Part shown: positions 1 through 11,500 of the stretch, in pieces
How the letters are laid out: each line of letters starts with the position of its first letter
Numbering within the stretch: position 1 is the stretch's first letter
From: Anarhynchus alexandrinus
Lineage: Eukaryota > Chordata > Aves > Charadriiformes > Charadriidae
Length of the DNA stretch: 64,000 bases
Assembly: GCA_008711295.1 (NCBI GenBank)
Contig: VUYV01000004.1
Coordinates: forward strand, 7,421,597 to 7,485,596
Reading direction: 5' to 3'
Made by a program: the position numbers and the translations under genes
The notes under the pieces: generated by a model
The model's database searches: none
The model's input: only the letters and a program-made list of their open reading frames with translations
What the model was told of the DNA's origin: nothing

Positions 1-1085
1 ATGGCCACTGCCTGGCTGCAGAGAGAGCAAGCTTCCGTGGCCACCGGTGCAGCACAAGACCAATGCCTTCGTTCCTCAGGCATAGGCACCGACAGACCTG
101 AACGACTATTCACAGTCACTAGTACATCTATATCAGACAGAACTTTACCATCTGCAGTAGTTACAAGGGAGCCACTGAGATCAGCCAGAACACGTAAATG
201 GCTCATTCTAAGCATGTGAGAGAATGTCCCTAGTACTTTTATTTCCACTGGGGCTAATACAGCGAAGAGATTTTACAAACAAAAGTTTGTCTCCAAATGG
301 CAAAAATAAAAGCCATGCTTGCAGAAAGAGGAACATGTTCTCATACAGCTCAAAAGCCACGGAGAGTGACTAATGACAGGTTTCCCACGCTTCCAGGCCC
401 ACCACCTCCAAGCATCACAGAAATCCCAGCCAACAGCCAGTGTCATACACAGCAGCAGAAGCTAGCTGAGCACACAGGTATTTTCAGACCAGTGTCCTAG
501 CGTACCAAAGCAGGCTACAGAGGTAAGAGAGGACCTGAACAACTCAATCAATACAAGCACCCTGAAAGCTATTATAGTTTAAGCTAAGATCTACGGCTCT
601 GAGACATTGCAGCAAGATGATCTTTAAAACATGAAAAAAAGCTACTCACTCCAGGCTAAGGGAGATGCAAAGACAGATTGTTTTTACCAGAAAGAACATT
701 TAATATTTAGGAAAAAAACAAACAAGAACTACAAAAAAAAAAAATTCTACCTATGGCTGGGTCTTTTAAGCAATACTATTAAAACATAGTTCATGTTTGA
801 GCTGTAACCATATAAACATTTCATCAGAGGAACAGGCTTGGGGCTGTGGTGTTTTGTCTGTGTTCTCTTGTTCAGTAAACACACGCACTGCCAATTAAAA
901 CAACAGAGTTGTACATTACCTTTTGTAGGGACTTGTCTTTGCTTTCTGTTGCCAGTGAATGATGTGTCAAGTTGCCCTCTGCTTATTCTGTGTTCACCAC
1001 ATGGTGCCTTTGCACCATGTAAAACTGTGATGGCATCCTCCCACTGAACCACAACTAGCGCTGAAACTGCTTTGGGAGTATAGAT

Positions 1086-1157
1086 GATACAAACTGTACT
1101 TGACCAGGTGACCAGACATGATCAGCTATGTGCATATGGAAGGAAAGGAGAGAGTAT
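1086..1157 (+). repeat. diverged direct repeat, copy 1
   Basis: Shares ACAARCTGTAYTTGAYCAGGT and ATGATCAGCTATGTG with copy 2 at 1282-1352, followed by a purine-rich GGAAAGGAGAG-type stretch in both. A seven-base insertion (gaccaga-like) separates the two blocks in this copy. No family recognised. Confidence 0.7.
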
Positions 1158-1281
1158 TTCTACAATTGGATTTTGTCATGCGGCACCCAGCAGTTAGATA
1201 CAGCTCCATACAAAAACATGAGGACATCTTCCTTTTGACAACAAAGCTAACCAATACTGAAATGACAATCTGGGGTACAGA

Positions 1282-1352
1282 CAGTACAAGCTGTATTTGA
1301 TCAGGTATGATCAGCTATGTGTGAACACAGAGGAAAAGAAGAGCACGGGTAC
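1282..1352 (+). repeat. diverged direct repeat, copy 2
   Basis: Partner of 1086-1157, offset by about 196 bp, same orientation. The ATGATCAGCTATGTG block is identical; the flanks differ by substitutions and one indel, so the duplication is not recent. Confidence 0.7.
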
Positions 1353-1602
1353 TCTATCTGTCCTCCAGCAGCAGGAGGAGGTCTTATTTAACTGGGGCCA
1401 AAGATATTGACCAAGAGATACTAACTTGGCTGCACAGACCATAATTTAGAAATTGCTGCTCAAGGCAGATATTCCCCTTCACATTTATAATTTCCATTTT
1501 GTATGTCTCTTGGCATTATTCTCTTATGCAGCAGAGTGACAGATTTGAAGTAGTGCTCTCGCTATTGCAGATGTAATTTAAAAATCTGACAGCTACTAAT
1601 CA

Positions 1603-1608
1603 TTTATT
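1603..1608 (-). terminator. alternative distal AATAAA for TOP3B
   Basis: AATAAATG on the minus strand, about 440 nt beyond the TOP3B stop. It is a possible distal poly(A) site if the proximal signal is bypassed; there is no further support in the sequence. Confidence 0.25.
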
Positions 1609-2021
1609 ATTTTTGAAGATTCAAAGCCAAATGAAACAAGTCTTACTCCACACCTAAAGACTACGGCAGTGCGACACTGATCTTAACTAGCTCTCATATT
1701 CCTGGCACTTGTATTGCTAACAGAGGCCCCAGAAACAGCAGAAGAGGCAAATTTCATTTCCTTTCTATCAGCCACAGGTAACAGTCTAGGCAGACTTCCT
1801 GAGTCTCCCTACTGTTTGAGAGCTCTACCTGGATCAAGGAATTCCAATTAAAAGCTTAACGGCTTACTCAGTTACTGACTGATCATCCAGAAGAATTTGT
1901 TTTCTGATTAAATCAAGGCGTACAACAACCTAATGTGTTTAACTTTTCTAACAACAGGAAAGCAAAAAAGATCAACAATACTTATAAAAGAACTTAGAGG
2001 GAAGCAAATTTTTATAAGAAG

Positions 2022-2027
2022 TTTATT
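2022..2027 (-). terminator. TOP3B: TOP3B poly(A) signal AATAAA, very close to the stop
   Basis: AATAAA on the minus strand, only 17 nt after the stop codon. U- and GU-rich sequence (GTATTGTTGATCTTTTTTGC) follows some 45-65 nt downstream, as expected for the cleavage-factor site. This would give a 3' UTR of only about 40 nt. A second AATAAA lies at 1608-1603 and could serve a longer form. Confidence 0.6.
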
Positions 2028-2044
2028 TTTCTGTTGTGTGGCCA

Positions 2045-2526
2045 TTATACAAAGTAAGCAGCCAGAGCTGCCATTTTGTCCTTGGGTTTCTTTGGATTGA
2101 GTCTTCCTCCAGGCCTCCGGCCTTTACCTCTTCCTCGACCTTGCCTTTTTCCTTGTCCCCCACGGTGCATGGGGTGCCTCATGGCTGCATGCTTCAGCTC
2201 CACCAGATCTTGAAACACAGGATCACAGAATATGCAGCCTGAATGCTGGGTCTCATCACCAGGTAGAGGAGATTTGGCTTTGTTAAAATCTACGTCCACA
2301 AGGGCTGCATCACACAAGTCGCAGGTCTCCGGTGACACTCGGACTTTGTGGGCGTTCTCAAAGAAGTGCACAATCACATTGCATTTGTTGCATGCCATCT
2401 TCCACTTGGGACCTGACGTCGAGTCTAGCACCAGAACCCCATTCTCACATTCAACGCACTGCCCAATTCCAAGCATGCTAAGAGAATGCTGGCACGTGGG
2501 GTGGGTGCATTCATTACAGCCCATTC
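2045..2526 (-). CDS. TOP3B: TOP3B last coding exon: Cys pairs and RGG-type tail (residues 703-862)
   Basis: Begins [14 protein letters not shown] and ends MAALAAYFV plus TAA (2047-2045). Cys pairs lie at 706/709, 726/729, 748/751, 771/774 and 800/803. The tail [20 protein letters not shown] is the Arg/Gly-rich RNA-binding segment of this family; here several Arg positions are Lys. Acceptor cttcttccaccag. Confidence 0.97.
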
Positions 2527-5500
2527 CTGGTGGAAGAAGAGTAGAACCATGCCACAAGGAACCCTTTATGTCACTACCCGCACGACCCAGTTTGGAGGAA
2601 GTGAGACACATCATTCACAGAGAACTTAGTATATTATAGGTTTTCTAAATCACTAAAGAATGAAACCACTCCCCAAATGGCAACTTGCCTTTTCACAGAG
2701 TCAGAATAATCCCTTGCTCAAAAATTTTTCTATAATGGCTTTCAGAATTGCCAGATACTGCCACTGTACAGTACAGGCAGTTTGGACACATCAGTGATGA
2801 AACCAAATTATGTTTTCAATTAAATGCATGGCTCCAAACTTACTGCTATTTTATACTTGCACTATACACTGTTAGTACAAGACATTTTCAATTAAAAGAT
2901 GTTAATAAAAAGATGCCAAAAAGCTCCTGATACTCAGAGCTTCAAAGCACTACTTGAAGTAAGTTTTGGTCTCACAGTTACCAAACTAAATGCAACTTTT
3001 ACCCCTTCTTATATCCTTCAACAGCTTTTGACACACCATCTATCTCAGTATCAAAAAACTCTCAAGACCTGGTCTTAATCTATAGTCCTACCCATACCAA
3101 GCATCCTCCAATTTGCAATGTGTCAGAATCTCAGGGTCTTTCACTGCATACTGAGTGTTAGGAAGGTCACCTTACTGTGCATGCACGTAAATTAAATTCT
3201 TCTTTTATAAAGAAAAAAAAGTATTCAGAAATGAGTTAACTAACTAATTTTGGTCAGCGAGTTTGACCTGAATTTTGGGTATCTGTAATCTAATTTGAAC
3301 AGCACTTTATACTAAGCAACACTGATTAAAAACTACTAAAAAGCACACTGCATAGACTGCACCTAATTTATTTCACGTGAGGTTGATCTCTGCATATTTA
3401 CAGAATTCCTACCTTTTTTCATGTCCCTGAAGGGAGGATGGTTGTAACAGTACGGACAGAGTGGGTAGCTCTTTCCTCTGGATCCAGATGACCACAGCAC
3501 CAACTCAAAGTCATCTAGGGGGCAACGCAACTCTTTGTAGAGCTTAATGGTACCGTTCTGTGGGAGACTGTAGGTGTCATCACAGTGAGAGCAGTGCAGA
3601 CGACTTGGTTTGGCCTGGAAATAGAACACAAACCTCCAGAGCAACTGCAGCGTAAACAGGGTTTCAAAGCTTGCAAGAAATCCGACTGTGACTGCTCTCT
3701 GGTTTGTTCCCCATGGAAAAACTCCATCAGGCTTTTTGTTTTAGAAATGCAGTCTTGATAACCACATTTGAATCCAAATTCAGTAATAGAAAAAGGGTTT
3801 CTGTTCAATGCCCCCCCTCAAAGTGAAATTCAAATTTCAAGTATAAGGCGAACTTACCTGAATATACTTCATGAAACGATGGCATTTGCCACAGCGGGAA
3901 AGAGGTTTACCCGTGGCAGCTAAGGGTGAAAAAGACACTTCCATCAGCTCATCCATACCTATGAAAGAGATAATCACATTTATGTTAGAATTCTACTTCT
4001 TAAGAGGAAACCTTGCACAAAATCATCTACAGGAACTGTGAAGAAGTGGGAATGAAAATATTTTGTTCACAATGCTCCTCCTTGTTTAGGAAGACTTTTT
4101 AAATACACAGCGTTTCACAGTGAGCATGCACAAACACACAAGGGTAAGTACTTCAGCTAGTCCGAAGTTTTTGAAAACTCACCACTACACAGTCACAAAA
4201 TAAATCTGAGGTAGAGTTTTGGAGCCATGATTCAGTCCATTTCCTTTTGGAGAACAACTTAATTTGACCAGAAACTTCCAGTCCTGGAACACAACTTTTC
4301 AGTAAGCCTAAACCTCTGAAAGGAACCTAATATATAAGTATTTTCTACTAGCATCTTAGCACCAATTAAGTAATTGTAGGGAACTCAACACGTCAAAAGT
4401 TTTACCTGCAATAGAATCCACAAAATAGTGAAATTTCCTTTTGAAAATGTCAAGGGTGTGCTCCAGGACCTGATGATAATTTGCTTTACCCAGAGCTATT
4501 AAGTTGAGTTGCTTCTCTACAGCACTGCGGATCGTAGGAAGAACCAATTCTGCATCTAAGAGAACACCAGAGACAACAGTAACAGAGAAGCAGCAATGAA
4601 AGATCAAAAAACGGGGGTAGGAAACTGTCCATTCATAAAGTGATATTAAAATAAACAAACGTGTTTTAATTACTATAGTCTTTGCAATTAGTAATGCTTT
4701 CCTAGATGTGTTATTTCAGACAGAAATGCTACTTAAACAGTGACAACAGCCCTAGACATACTGAAGACAAAAGAAGGTAAGAGTATGGAAAGGGAAGAGC
4801 ATTTAACTAACCTATTTTGTAATAACCATGAACCAGAACAATGCCAAGGTTTGTAGGCTTTAGTCTCCGACCACTCTCCACTGTGACATAGTTTCGCTGG
4901 CAAATGTTGTTAATGTGGACTGGAATACTTGCGTCAGTTCCTGCCACACAAAGGGAAACAATATATCCATCCTGAACAAAACAAAGTTTCCATCAAATTA
5001 CTCATTTCTGACTTCTCTGGTTTTATGCCAAATTATAGTGCTCCCGAGACTGCTTAGAATTCAGATAACTTTTTACTGTTACCCAACTTCCAGTGGATAA
5101 CCTCTCTCTAGTAACTCTCATGTTCTTTGTAGTTCTGAGAAGACTGAAACACGTTTTAACCTTAATTCTTTCATTTTTTCCAAGAAATTACTATTAGGAA
5201 GACACTTATTCTCACAATAATTTATTCTGGAAAAACACAGCAGGGTAAGAGACTCCGTTTGGAGTCTGTTTGGACAAATTTATGAAAATGCATTGAAGGA
5301 AACAAGTCAGATTTTTGAAAAAAAAAAAGTAGCATTGTGGTAAATTGTATAAGACGACATATAAGGACTATTTGGGCCAGCAAAGCTGAAGCAAGCTGTA
5401 AAGACAGGAAATCATTCCTAAGAATGATGGTGCATTCTTCCACACAACATTACCTCCTTCTGGCAGAGAAGTGACAAGGACGTGTTATGAAAGGATACTG

Positions 5501-8500
5501 CTTTGGCCAGAAACCAGGCATAAGGATAAGAAAGGGAAAGGCATGTCGGGGAAGAGACAATCTACCATCTGCTAAGAGGTGCTACAGGCATTGTGGTTTG
5601 AAGGGAAAAAAGAGATTGTTACTGTACCTATTCAAATGAATACTGAAAGGTCAGTACTGACAGGGAGAGTTCAGAGAAGTGATTCAGAGACTTTGCACTT
5701 TTGGTGGATGTATTACAGGATAATGTAGTTAAGCAAGTTCCTACCAATGCCATGCTTTTCCATCAGAGTGATAAGTTCTGCTTCTGTCAGGTAATCAGGA
5801 GGACTGGTTTGTTTTTCTAGCAATTTTATTTCACCAATTGGAAAAAGATCTCCTTTCTCACAGTGGGGAAGGCTCTCTTCTAATGGGATGCTGTGCCATG
5901 GCATAATTTCTGTGAACCCTGGAGGTAAAGAAACAAACAAAAATAATGAGAGCTTATCTTCACAGCTATCAAAAGGTCAAGGTATACATTTCTAATTTTA
6001 AGATGGGCCACGTTATACAGATCAAATGCAGAAAATATCTGAGGCTAGGAATACTGAGGCAATACAGTATCACAAGATGGTATCTCCCACTACACTACAT
6101 CAGGTGTATTTTGTGCATGACTTGAGTCAGGTTGATACATGAAAAAAACTAAAATGCTTTCCTTGAATGAAAGCACAGTGCCAGAATGGATGGGAAAAGT
6201 TTCTTAAAAAGAAATACAAATAGTAAGTCATGTTAATGTAATAAGGACTATTGGGCCAGCTTACCACAAAAACCTCAGTGGCGGTGCCACATTCTTTATA
6301 CAGAAGCCCAAGAAAAAAAATAATCTGCCTTTGTGTAATTTAACCCTCAAAAGGCATTTGCTGTCTATAGAGACTGGTCTTCACACTAGCAAATGTGACA
6401 TTAAATCTTTGAGAGTACTACATGAAAAATAAGACTTTTTCTACTGCAATTGAAGTATAGAAATGAAGACAAAGATTTGCTCATTGGCCTTGGTAGCTCA
6501 AAAAAGTCTTCAAAATTGTACTTGTCCCCAACACTTCACTTTTATATCCATTCAAAGTATTAATGGGGGGGCAGAAAAAACCCACCTGTAGCTAACTAGT
6601 TAGTCCCTGGTTAGTCTTACCTGGTGAAGTTACCACTTTTCCAATACAGGTAAAACGTTCCGGGCCAATACTGAAAGAAATGGTGGTTTGCAGGTACTTG
6701 CAATCAGCGCTGACAGTGGCAATGAAATGCCTAGTTATATACTCATACAGTCGCCATCCATCTCCACCTGAGGATAAACAACATCTTACCCACAAAACTC
6801 AAGTCCTGTAGTTCTACATTAAATCTGCACTAAAAGGTACCAGATTTGCACAGGTATCACAGGAAAAACTGGTACGTAAAAGAAAGCAACATTCAAAAGT
6901 CCATCCAGTTTCCTCTTTAAAATTTCCTGCCTATAGAATCAGTGTCACACAGACATGAGCTGTGTGCAGATGCTCTTGGAGAAGGACTGCCAATTTAGCC
7001 AGCCCGTTTCCCAATTTTGCAATGAGTTTGAATGAGAGGATAAAGTAGGAAAAATTTTCTTAAAAAATAAAAAGACACATGAATAAAAATAAAATGCTCT
7101 ACTGCTTAGTGCCACTGAAAACCACACCCTAATCTCAATCCTAAAGTGGGATTCTAGTAGCAACTGTCACACTGGGCATCTTGAAGTCCTGCAAGAGATC
7201 ACTCTAAAATACTACTTATTCATGCCAATAAGTTAAATTTCCAAGCAAAGTTTCCTTATTCACCATCTACAAGTAGGAAATCAAACAGTCGAAAGGTTAC
7301 ACTGCTACAAGCAAGTTCTAAGTCTTAGTCCTGTGGTTTCCATATTTCATCTTACTATGTACATAAAGAAAAAAATCTTACATGGCCATTCAGTATCCTA
7401 TACAATTACTCAAAATTTTAAAGCATTTTTTTTTCTATCAGAGATTATTTCACTGATTCACGAAAATCAAAAGTTATCAGTTTTCTACAACAATCTTAGC
7501 TATTCTTAATAAAAAATACAACACAATCACTACACTTTCTTATAATCTTAAAATCTGTTTTTGAGGGATAACAGTGTACAGAAAGTTAATGTTACATTTT
7601 AATATTAAAAAAACCCCAAACTATAGAGATTAAATTAAGATGCAGTTGAAGTTTGACTTTCAAGCGCAAAAATACAATAAAATTTCAATACTTGGAAGCT
7701 CCTATTCTGGGGCAAATTTCTCCTAGAGAAAGTAGGCATTAACTTGTGAAGTTTGGCTATTCCTTTTTCTTAGCAGTGCTATGGTCCCTAGGACTAATTA
7801 CTGAACAGCTCTGAACTTCACTGTCACCAGAAGTTTAAGTTAGGATAAAGTCTGTCCTCTCTTCACTTTCTGCCATTCAAATAATTGTATTTTCTGTTGG
7901 AACTCAGGGATCTTCAGGCTGGCTCCTATACCTCAAGGAACTAATTTCCTCACACAGTGTTCCAATGCTACCGAATTTGCCAATACCTAGTTCTGCTTCA
8001 GTTGCAGCTCTCATTGGTGTGATGGGAGGATGGTCTCCTGCATCATGGCCTTTCCTTGGACGATTAATGCCTTCTGACAGTAATGCTTTTACCTGGGTGA
8101 AGGAAGCGAGAAAACGGGCTGGCTGAAGCGGATAACAGGTTTCTCTTAGCAAGTTAAGAAACTTTTCAGATCAAATTCATAACAATACAACATCCATAAA
8201 TAAAAGCAATTACAGATATTTTTTGTTTCTAAAGACCTGTAGGCCATAATATAAGTAAGATACGTTCTAAAACACAGGCTAGACAATGACCTGTTAAACA
8301 GTACAGGTATTGCTTCATGTACTCACAGTTTCTGCCCAATAAGGATTATTGGCTTGTTGTCTCAAACATCCTTTCAAGTCAAAATTTTCTGGATAATGAG
8401 TAGTTTCTGTTCGAGGGTAGCTAATATAACCCTGAGTATAAAGACGCTCTGCTATTTGCATGGCATGTTGTGGACCCATTCCTAACATGGGATAAGAGAA

Positions 8501-11500
8501 AACAAAAATCATCTACACATCACTGCAATTATGATTTGTTTGCTGCATCTGAAAGTATACCTTATCAAAGCTTTCATATAAATCATGGTTTGTCCTTTCC
8601 ACAAGACTTTTGTCATCTTGATCTTACCCAATGTTTCACTCTTATGAAGCTTTCTAAACTTGATCCTTCCCCCAAAATGATGTATTATGTGGAGAGGAGG
8701 ATATCAAACTATATTTGATACGTCCTTGATTACTTCATCGGAGAAGCCAAAATATTTTGCTTTAAAACAGTGTGAAAATCTGAACTTTTACACATACCTA
8801 AAGCAGCACTGGCCACTCGTAGCATTTCTACCGTGTTCAGAGCCAGTGGTCTCTGCTTCACCTTCTCTTTTTTACTCACAGATTCTACCTAGAAAATAGC
8901 ATTTTCCCAGTAAAAGTTTTGAAGTTTGGTAACTGGTAAATGTATAATTTCCAACATGCCTATAAACATGTGGCATACCTAACATTATGTATTCTTGTCA
9001 TACCTGTTTTGTTTTCTTAAAACAGTAACGATCAATATATTTTTACTTCAGGAAATCTGACTGAAGATAATTTTACCAAATTCTAAAGTTATAGTCCTAA
9101 GGTCCCTTTGTGCTATAGACTAGATCAGGCCTGTAACTAGAAATACAGCAAGGTAACTTATTGCTCTCTCTACTTCCCATTTTCCTCAGCAGCACATAGT
9201 TTCGGTGCTACAAGGATTTAGTGCTTATTCCAACCAATGCTCCTAACTATAAGGATCCAGATTTTTAAAAGCTTCATGCAGTCTTTGAACGTTGATGGCT
9301 GTAAGCACTTAAATCCAAACATACTGTCAAACAAGTATTGAACAGAGCAGAATTAGAAGTTAATTGGCTATAAAGACTGTACCATATACATGATTAAAAA
9401 TTTAACTGCAGGAATATTGCCATATAAGTAATTAAATTCTGATTTATACAATGTCTCATGGGAAATAAGAGGTCTGCTTGGAGAGATCTGAACAGTATTT
9501 CTTAGCAGGTTTAATAATGAAGACTTCCTATCATGAGTGATGATCATTTCCAAAGTCAATATTAAGAAGGGGCTTCTGCTGAGGTGACCACACTAGCGTA
9601 ATATGAACTACAATGAATAAAATCTCTTGCCTTTTATTCTCATTTTCATAAAGTTGAATGGAGTAAAAAACAAGATACAGATATTCTACACCCTCCTTTA
9701 ATAAAAAAAAAATAGGCAGCAAATGAAATATTAAGTGGTATTTCCTTTATATGAAATATGGTTCTACTGACATTTAGTAAATATTCCTACCTTTGCTTCT
9801 TTTGCCATTTTTGTTATATTCAGGAACATTTGAGCAATCTCACGATCAAACACCCTCACTCTATCCCAGTCCAAAGTGAGCGAACTTTCTTTTTCAGGAT
9901 TCACCTAATGGAAGGACACACACACACACAAAGTTCCCACCAACTCTATCGCTAGAAGTCTGAGAATGCACATCTTCAACAATAATCCAGCAAGCAAATC
10001 CTAATAATACCTGTACTAGGACACAAGTGCTTCAAACATGCAGCTGCACTCGTTTTCACAGGGACTTTTGAGAAAGATGAAGTACATTTGAGTTCTGGGG
10101 TCAGGGGAATGACTGGAATTATTCCTGCAGTTAACTGAAATACTATTCTCATTATCAGTGCTGGAACAGTAAAGGCTGAAATGCGCAGAAATTCAAGGTT
10201 TACCATTTCGATTTAGCAAAATCCATCATTTGTATTAAACTGTAACTAGGTCATGATTTAAGTCCCATGTACAAAAATAAATATGAAGCAACCAATATGA
10301 GATCACAAAACTCTGAAAACAGGCACCAAATATTTCTAGCACGACACAAGCGACAAATCAGAAAATAGATTACAATAGACACCAGATTTCTTTTTTTTTT
10401 TTTTAAATCTAAAAATGGCAACTTTTTACTGTCTACCCCTTATTTGTTTAAAAAATCCTTGTGATCACAAGCAGTAAAACCATGTTGGTTTGCTCTCAGA
10501 GCTTGGACAGCAGCAAGGCTATAAAACTGCTATAAGCTGCCAAAGTATTCAGAGGACTCAACTGCCAATTAACACAATGAGCATTTTATTTGCTTTAAAA
10601 TTCCAATACTGAGCAATGCCAATGTTTGTTGGCAGCCTAATTAATTCCTGGATTCAAATTAACAACACAATAAGTCCAAGGACCCCAGGGAACAAAAGCA
10701 AACCATTTTAAGTAGTCTTTTTGGCTGAGTCTGAACTTAGATGGTTAGCATTGAAGAATTCTTATGAGCAGCAAACAATAACCACTTTAATACAAAACTG
10801 GCATCCTGGAGTCTGTTCTAGAGAGTGTGGTGACACACGTGAACTGAACAAGAACACGAGTAAATTGTAGGCATTGTGAATTCTTGTCAACAGCTACAAA
10901 TTTATGAATGAAAAAAATGAAAATATAAGTGCATTTATTTGGTTAAAATATATGTTTCTCATACTGTAAAACTTACTTTAGCTTGCAGCACCCAGTAAGT
11001 CTCAGGCTTAAATGACTGGATTTTGTCATGCCTTTCAACACAGAATCCAAGTGTTGGTGTCTGACACGGCCCAAAGGAGATGAGGGAGCTGTCTAAATTC
11101 CCATATTTCCCCTGAAAATATTTAGTCTGAAACCTAAGAAAGGAAAAAAAAGCAAGAAACAAATACATTAATATCCTCATTCCCATGAAAAGCACAAGTT
11201 TTCTTTAACTTACACACACAAATATGAGTAATCTATTAAATCATCCAGGCATTAGGAAAAAAGCATTCTGAGAAATATTGTCTCTTAAAGTGAATTAAGT
11301 CATAATTACTTTGCCTCACAGCACCCTGTTTATTCCCAAAGAAACGTATGAGAACATCATAAAATAAGAACATACTATAGCCACTGATAGTACTTTACTT
11401 AGCTCAGTTAAAGCCACAACACAATTTTTTATTTCTTTTTATTTGTCTGTGCATAAATTTGTTCAGTTTGGTGCCAAGCAGAATTAGCCACTAGACTTCT

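Larger units (their letters stand above)
1..2000. other. intergenic, 3' of TOP3B
   Basis: No gene recognised. Short open frames here have no family features. Contains the diverged 70-bp direct repeat at 1086-1157 and 1282-1352 and a few A-rich runs (about 713-745). Confidence 0.6.

Noticed and set aside
2036..2639. plus-strand frames opposite the last TOP3B exon
   Set aside because: Shadows of the real minus-strand coding sequence, whose protein match is unambiguous.
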